A stretch of DNA of 12,803 nt, from contig CANKHS010000027.1 of assembly GCA_947481755.1 (NCBI GenBank), positions 1 to 12,803 on the forward strand, given 5' to 3'. Numbering within the stretch: position 1 is the stretch's first letter; each line of letters opens with the position of its first letter. Below the pieces are notes generated by a model. The model ran no database searches and was not told the DNA's origin. It worked only from the letters and a program-made list of their open reading frames with translations. The position numbers were made by a program, and so were the translations under genes. The stretch comes from Actinomycetota bacterium (GTDB lineage: Bacteria > Actinomycetota > Thermoleophilia > Gaiellales > F1-60-MAGs149). Below, one piece after another: positions 5,949 through 12,028 of the stretch.

Positions 5949-6512
5949 GTGGCGCTCGTCACCTATCTGCCGTCCTCCGACTACGTGGCAATGCCGTGGC
6001 GTAATGGCGCTGGCACGACGCACGAGATCGCAATCGATGACAGCCCCGGCGAGAGTCAGGCGCCATTCCTCTGGCGGCTCTCGATGGCCGACCTCGCCGG
6101 CGACGGTCCGTTCTCCGAGATTGCCGATGTCGATCGCATCCTCGTCTTGCTTGAGGGCGAAGACGTGCAGTTGACGATCGCCGGCGCCGAGCCCGAACCG
6201 CTGGCAGAACACGCGGCGATCGCCTTCCCTGGCGATGTGCCGACGAGTCTGACGATGGCGCCCGGTAGTGGGCGCGACCTCAACCTGATGTGGGATCGTA
6301 CGCGCGTCCACGGCACGGTCGACATCTTGAACATCGGCGACACGCTGCAGATCGAGGAACACATCGCCTTTGCAATCGCGCTCGGAACCTCAGCCACGAT
6401 CGAAGTCGACGGCGATGAGCACGTGCTCGGCGAACAAGACGCACTCCAGCTCGATGACGCTACAACCTTCGCCGTCCTTGACGGCGAGGTCTACGTCGCA
6501 CGCATCGACTAG
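5949..6512 (+). CDS. hutD: HutD family protein
   Basis: This 187-residue protein matches HutD, a bicupin-fold protein encoded with histidine-utilisation genes and thought to bind a pathway intermediate and limit flux; its exact role is not settled. The N-terminal signature YVAMPWRNGAGTTHEIAI (residues 12-29) is diagnostic, followed by WRLSMADLAGDGPFSEI and RILVLLEGED, all in the expected order, and a second beta-rich half. The GTG at 5949 is chosen because HutD proteins normally have ten to fifteen residues before the PWRNG motif. The frame extends upstream to 4563, but only as antisense of the phosphoribosyltransferase. The gene converges with hutH, overlapping by four bases, and is divergent from the phosphoribosyltransferase. 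Neighbourhood with hutH supports the assignment. Confidence 0.88.
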   Translation: MALVTYLPSSDYVAMPWRNGAGTTHEIAIDDSPGESQAPFLWRLSMADLAGDGPFSEIADVDRILVLLEGEDVQLTIAGAEPEPLAEHAAIAFPGDVPTSLTMAPGSGRDLNLMWDRTRVHGTVDILNIGDTLQIEEHIAFAIALGTSATIEVDGDEHVLGEQDALQLDDATTFAVLDGEVYVARID

Positions 6513-8026
6513 CCGAAGACGCCGGCCGAGATCGCCTCGGCGATGGCCTCAAACTCAGCGCCTTGCGAACGATCTTCGATCAGCGGTGGCGAGAGCACAC
6601 GCACCTTCTCGTATTCGGCCTCAAGTAGTTCGCCCGACCGTAGCGGGCGGCGGAGATCAAAACCCTGTGCGGCGGAGACCAACTCGACCGCCACGACACG
6701 TCGCGCGAGCGCCAAGACCTGCATGGCCTGTAGCCCGGCCGTTGCGCCCATCGAATTGAAGTCCTCTTGCCCTGCGCTCGTTGGCAGGCTGCCGACGCCC
6801 GCGGGGTGCGACAACACAGCCCCCTCAGCGACCAGGCTCGCGGCCATGTACTGCGCGATCATCAGACCCGACTTCGTGCCGGGGTCGGCAATCAAGAACG
6901 GCGGCAGCGCATGAGGGTCGCCGCTACGCCCGTCCATCAGGCGAAAGATCCGGCGCTCAGAGAAGGCGGCCAGTTCTTGCACCGCGATCGTCAACATGTC
7001 GAGTGGCAGCGACAGTGGCTGGCCGTGGAAGTTACCGCCCGAGAGGACATCGCCATCCTCGACGAAGAGGAGCGGGTTGTCGGTGACAGCACCGTACTCT
7101 GGCTCGATCGCCCGCTCGACGTAGGCGAGCGCCTCACCGATGGCGCCGAGCACCTGTGGGATGCAGCGCAACGTGTAGGCATCCTGGACGCGTTCGCAGT
7201 CGGCGTGACTCTCGCGCATCGTCGAGCCGTCCATCAACTCGAGCAGGCGGGCGGCAACGGCCTGCTGCTCCGGGCGATTGCGCAAGGCGTGAAGTCGTGG
7301 ATCAAACGGCGTCGACGACCCGAGCAGCGCGTCGACCGACATTGCCGCAGCAACCTGCGCGGCGGCGTAGAGCCGTTCGGCGTCGGTCACGGCCAGCGCT
7401 CCAATCGCCGTCATCAGGTGCGTCCCGTTGAGCAGCGCCAGGCCCTCTTTCGGGCCGAGCGCAATCGGCGCAACACCAATCGCGCTGAGCGCCTCTCCAC
7501 CTGGCATGCGAACTCCACTCGCAGAAATTGCCTCACCCTCACCAATCAGCGCGAGGGCAAGGTGTGCAAGAGGTGCCAGATCCCCACTGGCCCCGACCGA
7601 GCCGCGCGATGGCACCACCGGAGTGACGTTGCGGTTGAGCAGCTCGATCAGCGACTCAACGATCTCCACCCGCACACCGGAATGACCGCGCGACAACGAG
7701 GCTGCCAAGAGCACCATCATGGCGCGCGTGACGTCGACCGGCAGTGGCTCGCCGACACCGACGGCATGGCTCCGCACGATATTGACCTGCAACTCCGAAA
7801 GCTGATGATCCGGGATCCGTACGGACTCAAGCGAACCAAAGCCGGTGGTCACGCCGTAGACGGCCTGCCCTTCGCCCGCCACGCGAGCGATCATCTCGGC
7901 GGCCGCACCAATACGGGTCCGGGCGTGCTCGCCGAGTTCGACATCCGCATCGCCTGTCGCGACCGCCACGATCTGCAGGCGGGTCAGGGGAGCGCCATCA
8001 AGGAGCACAGTCTGGGGGGAACTCAT
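6509..8026 (-). CDS. hutH: Histidine ammonia-lyase
   Basis: This 505-residue enzyme removes ammonia from histidine to give urocanate, the first step of histidine breakdown. The MIO electrophile forms from A146-S147-G148 in GSVGASGDLAPL. Residues known to matter in the Pseudomonas enzyme have clear counterparts: Y57 (VYGVTTGFG), H87 (RSHAVGVGEPL), N200 (LLNG), Q281, Y284 and R287 (QDAYTLRC), F333 (GNFHG) and E421 (QED). Length is typical. The ATG at 8026 is chosen by family length; it follows the stop of the binding-protein gene by seven bases. The usual QEDHVSMG reads QEDFNSMG here, and PASVDSLPTSA reads PAGVGSLPTSA, so specificity for histidine is likely but not certain; another aromatic amino acid is the alternative. 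HutD next door favours histidine. Confidence 0.88.
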   Translation of the reverse strand: MSSPQTVLLDGAPLTRLQIVAVATGDADVELGEHARTRIGAAAEMIARVAGEGQAVYGVTTGFGSLESVRIPDHQLSELQVNIVRSHAVGVGEPLPVDVTRAMMVLLAASLSRGHSGVRVEIVESLIELLNRNVTPVVPSRGSVGASGDLAPLAHLALALIGEGEAISASGVRMPGGEALSAIGVAPIALGPKEGLALLNGTHLMTAIGALAVTDAERLYAAAQVAAAMSVDALLGSSTPFDPRLHALRNRPEQQAVAARLLELMDGSTMRESHADCERVQDAYTLRCIPQVLGAIGEALAYVERAIEPEYGAVTDNPLLFVEDGDVLSGGNFHGQPLSLPLDMLTIAVQELAAFSERRIFRLMDGRSGDPHALPPFLIADPGTKSGLMIAQYMAASLVAEGAVLSHPAGVGSLPTSAGQEDFNSMGATAGLQAMQVLALARRVVAVELVSAAQGFDLRRPLRSGELLEAEYEKVRVLSPPLIEDRSQGAEFEAIAEAISAGVFG

Positions 8027-8033
8027 CCGGACA

Positions 8034-9113
8034 TCATCGCGCACTCGCGACCGCTTGGACAAATGACCCGTCAATCAGCTGCTGTCCGTCAATCGGATCA
8101 GTAATCCACCCGGCAGCCTGTGCTGCAGCAACAACGACGCCGATCGTCTGATCGAAATATTCGCCGCCTGGTAATAGTTCGACCGCATTGGCCGCGAGGT
8201 CGTAGAGGCTGAGGCCAGCGAGGTCGACGGCAGCGGTCGTTAGGTCCGTGTCCGTGACGCCAGCAACATCGGCAATCACGATGTCCTGTTGATCGCGATC
8301 GAAGGCGTACAACGCCTGCCACCCACGGACAAAGGCAAGAATCTGTCCTGGTCGCTGAGCCGCGACATCCTGACGAACCACAAGCACGTGTGAGATGAGC
8401 CCCGGGTAGTCACCAGCCGTGTACAGCACATGGAGAGTGGGATCGGCAGCAATCGCCGCCTCCGCCTGCGTGGCCGTGACAGCGGCGGCCGCGACCTCTC
8501 CCCGTACCAGCATCAACCCAGGATCTGGGCCATTGGCAGGCACGACTCGTACGGTCGAACGTGGGATGTTGTCCGCTGCAAGTGCTCCCTGCACGAGCAA
8601 CTCACCTTCTGACCCCTGCGACACAGCCACGTCTTGACCCGCGAGACCCGGAATATCTGCGACATCAGCGCGCGCCAAGATCGCGTGACTCGACGTGCCC
8701 GCTGTCAACAGCATCACGATCCGGATTGGTACCCCGCTCGAGGCAAGCCTGACGGCCTCATCAGAGGCCACAACGGCAGCGTCAACTGTTCCGTCCTGCA
8801 ACTCGCTACTGACAGTCGAAGAGGTCGCCACCTCAGTAATTCGCGCGCTGAGCCCCTGCTGTCCGAGCAATCCCTGCATGCCCGCAACGCGCAACAACCC
8901 GAGCGTCGTCGACGGACGCCCCACCACTCGAAAAATACCGGGCTCCACTGGCAGGCTCGCATCGATCGGCGACGGTGGCACGGTGATCGTGAGTGGATCA
9001 ACGGTTGCGTCGGCAGTCGTGGTGGCACCACCCGAGCCGCCACAGGCCGCCGACATCAGAGCCACGGCAAACACGCCGATCAGGACGGGCCAGCGAACGT
9101 CTCGAATCCTCAT
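8034..9113 (-). CDS. NMT1/SsuA-like ABC substrate-binding lipoprotein
   Basis: This 359-residue protein begins with a lipoprotein signal: basic MRIRDVR, a hydrophobic core, then SAAC with the modified cysteine at C24 and a GGSGG linker. The mature part is a periplasmic binding protein of the NMT1/THI5/SsuA type. FRVVGRPSTTLGLLRVAGM opens the first lobe. VDAAVVASDEAVRLASSGVP, PGLAGQDVAVSQGSEGELL and VLVVRQDVAAQRPGQILAFV fall in the usual order. Relatives bind sulfonates, nitrate, thiamine precursors or amino-acid-like ligands. ATG 9113 has AGG about five bases upstream; the frame runs on to 10361 only as antisense of the aminotransferase. The stop is seven bases before hutH, so the two are one operon. 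No permease or ATPase gene is present. The ligand is unknown; an amino acid or derivative linked to hutH is an inference. Confidence 0.85.
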   Translation of the reverse strand: MRIRDVRWPVLIGVFAVALMSAACGGSGGATTTADATVDPLTITVPPSPIDASLPVEPGIFRVVGRPSTTLGLLRVAGMQGLLGQQGLSARITEVATSSTVSSELQDGTVDAAVVASDEAVRLASSGVPIRIVMLLTAGTSSHAILARADVADIPGLAGQDVAVSQGSEGELLVQGALAADNIPRSTVRVVPANGPDPGLMLVRGEVAAAAVTATQAEAAIAADPTLHVLYTAGDYPGLISHVLVVRQDVAAQRPGQILAFVRGWQALYAFDRDQQDIVIADVAGVTDTDLTTAAVDLAGLSLYDLAANAVELLPGGEYFDQTIGVVVAAAQAAGWITDPIDGQQLIDGSFVQAVASAR

Positions 9114-9179
9114 TCCCACCTGCGCATCATGACGCGCATGGAGGCGTTCCGTGGTCGCTGGCTCAAGGTACGGCACACT
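9114..9179. promoter_or_regulatory. Divergent intergenic region between binding protein and aminotransferase genes
   Basis: These 66 bases separate the start codons of two divergent genes, so both promoters should lie here or just inside the flanking genes. I see no convincing -35/-10 pair. CATCAT at 9125-9130 lies seven bases before an alternative in-frame ATG (9138) of the aminotransferase. On the minus strand CATGAT (9126-9131) lies twelve bases before the binding-protein ATG. No clear operator palindrome was found. Confidence 0.35.
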
Positions 9180-10499
9180 ATGAGCACGATGGCTTCGACC
9201 ACGGACTTCTCTCTGACCGCCACTCCGGGGCGCCAACTCCCCGTCGCCGTGCGCGCCGAGGGGTGTCGCATCTGGACCGCCGACGGTCGCGAATTTATCG
9301 ATGCCTGCGGCGGTGCGATGGTCATGAGCGTTGGCCATTGTCATCCACGGCTGATCGAGGCACTCAAGCGCCAGGCTGATGAAGTGACATTTACGTATCG
9401 CTTCGCGTTCTCGAACGAGCCGATGCTCGAGCTCGCGGATCTGCTCCGTGAGATTTCGCCGATGCCGCGTACGTGGTCGTTCTTCAACTCGTCCGGCTCC
9501 GAATCCGTCGAATCGGCGATTCATCTTGCCCTGCTCTACTGGCAGCTCCTCGGCCAGCCCGGCAAGACGGAGTTCATCTCCCGCTACCCGTCGTACCACG
9601 GCTCCACGATTGCGGCACTTGGACTGTCGGGTACGAGCCGTCGCGATTCGTTCGAGGCGTTGTTGACGAAGAACGCGGTCGCCCAGACGCCAAATGCCGA
9701 TATCCGCGCGCGGCGCACGCCCGCCGACGAGGTCGAGTTCGCGATCAAGCAACTTGAGGACGCGATCGCGGCACGTGGGGCAGACAAGATCGCCGGCGTC
9801 TTTCTCGAACCGATCACGGGTGCAAGCGGAGCCGCCGTGACACCACCCGACGGATACCTCCAGCGGGTCCGCGAGCTGTGCACGCGCCACGGCCTCTTGA
9901 TGATTTGCGACGAGACGATCACCGGCTTTGGTCGCACAGGCGCCTGGTTTGGTGTCGAGCAATGGGGCGTCTCCCCCGACGTGATTACCTTCGCCAAGGG
10001 CGTCACCAGTGGTGTCGTGCCGTTCTCCGGCATGCTCGTGGCCGGAGACGTCGCCGACGTCCTGATGGCATCGCCCGACGGTTTTCCGGTCGGACACACG
10101 TTCTCGGGCTATCCGCTGGGGTGTGCGGTTGGCGCCGAGATGATCCGCGTGATCCGCGATGAGGGCCTGCTCGAAAATGCGCGCGTAATGGGCGAGCGTC
10201 TCCGCGCTGGCCTCGAAACGATCGCCGCCACGACCCCCCACATCGGTGACATTCGCGGCATGGGCCTCTTGCAGGGCATCGAATTTGTGGAAGATCCTGA
10301 GAGCCTCGCCCCCCGTGCTGGCGCAGCTGCGCGCGTCACGGCTGCCGCACGAGACCGGCAACTAATGATCTACTCATGCCCGACCGCCCTTGGCAGTAGC
10401 GTGCTGGAGGCAGTCCTACTTGCACCACCCTTGAATATCACCAGCACAGACGTCGATCAGATCCTTGATCGACTATCCGACGCGATTGGAGCCGCATGA
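9180..10499 (+). CDS. Class III PLP-dependent aminotransferase
   Basis: This 439-residue protein is a fold type I, class III aminotransferase (the omega-aminotransferase, GABA and ornithine transaminase group). Landmarks in order: DACGGAMVMSVGHCHP (41-56), the phosphate-binding SSGSES (104-109), YHGST (139-143), LEPITGASG, then ICDETITGFGRTG (242-254) where D244 should contact the PLP nitrogen. K273 in TFAKGVTSG forms the Schiff base, and THTFSGYP-like GHTFSGYPLG follows. ATG 9180 is the best-placed start; 9129, 9138 and 9189 are in-frame alternatives. The first 165 codons or so face a spurious extension of the binding-protein frame. The stop overlaps the start of the 98-residue gene by ATGA. 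The substrate is not evident; an omega-amino acid, amine or polyamine donor would fit the family. Confidence 0.9.
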   Translation: MSTMASTTDFSLTATPGRQLPVAVRAEGCRIWTADGREFIDACGGAMVMSVGHCHPRLIEALKRQADEVTFTYRFAFSNEPMLELADLLREISPMPRTWSFFNSSGSESVESAIHLALLYWQLLGQPGKTEFISRYPSYHGSTIAALGLSGTSRRDSFEALLTKNAVAQTPNADIRARRTPADEVEFAIKQLEDAIAARGADKIAGVFLEPITGASGAAVTPPDGYLQRVRELCTRHGLLMICDETITGFGRTGAWFGVEQWGVSPDVITFAKGVTSGVVPFSGMLVAGDVADVLMASPDGFPVGHTFSGYPLGCAVGAEMIRVIRDEGLLENARVMGERLRAGLETIAATTPHIGDIRGMGLLQGIEFVEDPESLAPRAGAAARVTAAARDRQLMIYSCPTALGSSVLEAVLLAPPLNITSTDVDQILDRLSDAIGAA

Positions 10500-10792
10500 C
10501 CGAGATCGATGACGCAGCAGCGATGTACCGGGCAGCGGTCGACGTAGCCCTCACGGGCGAGGTCGGCATGTGCCCCGATTTTGATCGTCACCTGCAAGAA
10601 GAAGTTTGGCGTCTTCTCTGCGCCGACCGCGATCGCCTGCTGACGTTCTGTCAGCGCATGGGCATCATCGTCGGCCGCTTGACGACCCGGCAGACGCTCA
10701 AGAGCGAGAACCCGATCTTCGAGCTGATCGTGCACGGCGACGATGCGGACACCGTCCGTCAGCTCGCCGGTCGCGATCGACCGCTGCGGTAG
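10496..10792 (+). CDS. Unrecognised 98-residue protein coupled to the aminotransferase
   Basis: I do not recognise this family. The ATG at 10496 overlaps the aminotransferase stop in an ATGA arrangement, strong evidence that it is translated by coupling with that gene. The protein is soluble-looking, without a signal peptide or membrane segment. It has an acidic N-terminus, a helix-rich middle (HLQEEVWRLLCADRDRLLTF, 32-51) and three cysteines at 26, 42 and 52, too widely spaced for a simple zinc knuckle. GIIVGRLTTRQTLKSENP (56-73) then leads to a strand-like FELIVHGDD (75-83) and a basic end. Codon use is like its neighbours, so this is a real gene rather than a shadow frame. An accessory or regulatory subunit of the aminotransferase, or a small enzyme of the same pathway, are guesses from context. 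Confidence 0.75.
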   Translation: MTEIDDAAAMYRAAVDVALTGEVGMCPDFDRHLQEEVWRLLCADRDRLLTFCQRMGIIVGRLTTRQTLKSENPIFELIVHGDDADTVRQLAGRDRPLR

Positions 10793-10812
10793 CGCAACAC
10801 AGCTCTACCGGT

Positions 10813-10893
10813 GATCAACTTTGCTTTGGGGTCAGACCCCTGTGCAAAGTTGCGATCTTTGCTTAAGGGTCTGACCCCAAAGCAAAGTTGATC
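10813..10893. repeat. REP-like palindromic pair (BIME-like element) upstream of proB
   Basis: The outer arms, 10813-10839 and 10867-10893, are perfect 27-base inverted repeats around a 27-base centre, and G-C/T-G pairing continues three positions outward. The element can also be read as two tandem REP-like units. Unit A (10816-10852) has CAACTTTGC and GCAAAGTTG arms around GGGGTC-A-GACCCC. Unit B (10855-10892) has CTTTGC and GCAAAG around GGGTC-T-GACCC. So it may fold as one long hairpin or as two smaller ones. Such paired palindromes are typical of REP/BIME elements mobilised by Y1-type (RAYT) transposases, but no transposase is in the window. No T-run follows, so an intrinsic terminator role is doubtful, although it sits between the aminotransferase operon and proB. 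Confidence 0.9.
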
Positions 10894-10913
10894 GCCCCGG
10901 GTTCGCTCTGCCG

Positions 10914-10919
10914 TACGAT
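10914..10919 (+). promoter_or_regulatory. Possible -10 box for proB (leaderless)
   Basis: TACGAT lies exactly six bases before the ATG at 10926, predicting transcription from the start codon itself. TTGATC at 10888-10893, the end of the REP-like element, could serve as a -35, but the 20-base spacer is long. No Shine-Dalgarno is present. Confidence 0.42.
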
Positions 10920-10925
10920 CCCGGT

Positions 10926-11999
10926 ATGTCCCGCCGTCCCGTCGTCATCAAGCTCGGTAGTTCGACGCTAGTCGATGCGGATGGGCGCCTGCGTCGCAGC
11001 CGACTCGATCGGATCGCGGACGAGATGAGCCAGGTGGCGCAGGACACCCCGCTGTGCATCGTCTCGTCGGGTGCCATCGCGCTCGGTATCGGGACGCTCG
11101 ACCGCGCCGAGCGGCCGAGTACGGTCGCCGAGCTGCAGGCCGCGGCCGCCGTTGGCCAGGCCGTGTTGCAGCAGGCCTGGCAGCGCGCACTCGGGCGTTC
11201 CGATCGCGCAACAGGACAGGTGCTCCTGGCAGCGGGCGACTTCGAGCGCCGCGAGTCGTACCTCAATGCCCGCCATACCCTTGAAACACTGCTCGCCTGG
11301 GGTGTCACCCCGATCGTCAACGAGAACGACTCGACGGCCACGCAAGAGATCACCTTCGGCGATAACGACGCGCTAGCCGCCCAGGTCGCCGTCCTACTCG
11401 GGGCACGCCTGCTCGTGCTGCTGACCGACCAAGAGGGTCTCTACACACGCGATCCGAAGCATCCCGATGCGGCACTCGTCCGCGAGGTGCCCGACCAGGC
11501 CGCGCTGGCCGCCATCGATACAACCGCTGACGGCTCTGCCTGGGGTAGCGGTGGCATGCGTTCGAAGGTCGCGGCGGCAGAGCTCGCACGTGCGGGCGGA
11601 GCAGCCTGTGTGATCGCCAACGGTGGCCGGAGCGGCGCCATCGCCGCGGCCGTGGCAGGCGAATCGATTGGCACGCGTTTTCCGGCCCGTGGCGACGCGC
11701 CATCGGCGTACAAGCTCTGGCTACTCCACGGCCTGACAACAGTAGGACGCATCGAAGTCGACCCTGGTGCCCGCAAGGCGTTGGAGTCCGACGGGGCATC
11801 GCTGCTGCCGGTTGGCATTCGGAGTCTGAGTGGCCGCTTTGCTGCGGGTGATGGCGTAGAGCTCGTCGATGCAGACGGCACGGTCTTTGCTCGTGGTGTT
11901 GCCGAGATGGGTAGCGACGAACTCAAGGGTCATGTCGGCAAACGGGGCGCTGACCCCGCCGTGCACCGCGACCGCCTCGTGCTGATCCAACCAGCATAA
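10926..11999 (+). CDS. proB: Glutamate 5-kinase
   Basis: This 357-residue protein phosphorylates glutamate to gamma-glutamyl phosphate, the first and feedback-controlled step of proline synthesis. The amino-acid-kinase domain carries VVIKLGSSTL (6-15), IVSSGAIALG (45-54), VNENDS (131-136), FGDNDALAAQ (144-153), LTDQEGLYTRDP (166-177) and GSGGMRSKVAAA (207-218), covering the nucleotide and glutamate sites. The C-terminal part, from about residue 262, is the PUA domain found in most bacterial ProB (SGRFAAGDGVELVDADG region). Length is normal, between the short and long family members. ATG 10926 is supported by the MSRRPVVIKLG start and a -10-like box six bases upstream. It lies 29 bases before proA, giving the common proBA order. 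Confidence 0.96.
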   Translation: MSRRPVVIKLGSSTLVDADGRLRRSRLDRIADEMSQVAQDTPLCIVSSGAIALGIGTLDRAERPSTVAELQAAAAVGQAVLQQAWQRALGRSDRATGQVLLAAGDFERRESYLNARHTLETLLAWGVTPIVNENDSTATQEITFGDNDALAAQVAVLLGARLLVLLTDQEGLYTRDPKHPDAALVREVPDQAALAAIDTTADGSAWGSGGMRSKVAAAELARAGGAACVIANGGRSGAIAAAVAGESIGTRFPARGDAPSAYKLWLLHGLTTVGRIEVDPGARKALESDGASLLPVGIRSLSGRFAAGDGVELVDADGTVFARGVAEMGSDELKGHVGKRGADPAVHRDRLVLIQPA

Positions 12000-12016
12000 A
12001 TACCGCTCACAGCCGT

Positions 12017-12022
12017 TATCCT
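12017..12022 (+). promoter_or_regulatory. Possible -10 box for proA (leaderless)
   Basis: TATCCT lies exactly six bases before the ATG at 12029, the same geometry as at proB. No Shine-Dalgarno is seen in the 29-base proB-proA gap, so proA may have its own leaderless transcript besides readthrough from proB. Confidence 0.4.
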
Positions 12023-12028
12023 CCGCGC

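Noticed and set aside
9114..10361. A minus-strand extension of the binding-protein frame across the aminotransferase gene
   Set aside because: The lipoprotein signal starts at 9113 and must be at the N-terminus. The extension lies antisense to a clearly conserved aminotransferase.
10813..10893. The long palindrome as an intrinsic terminator or a CRISPR repeat
   Set aside because: No T-run follows on either strand, and there are only two inward-facing units with no spacers. A REP/BIME-like element fits better.
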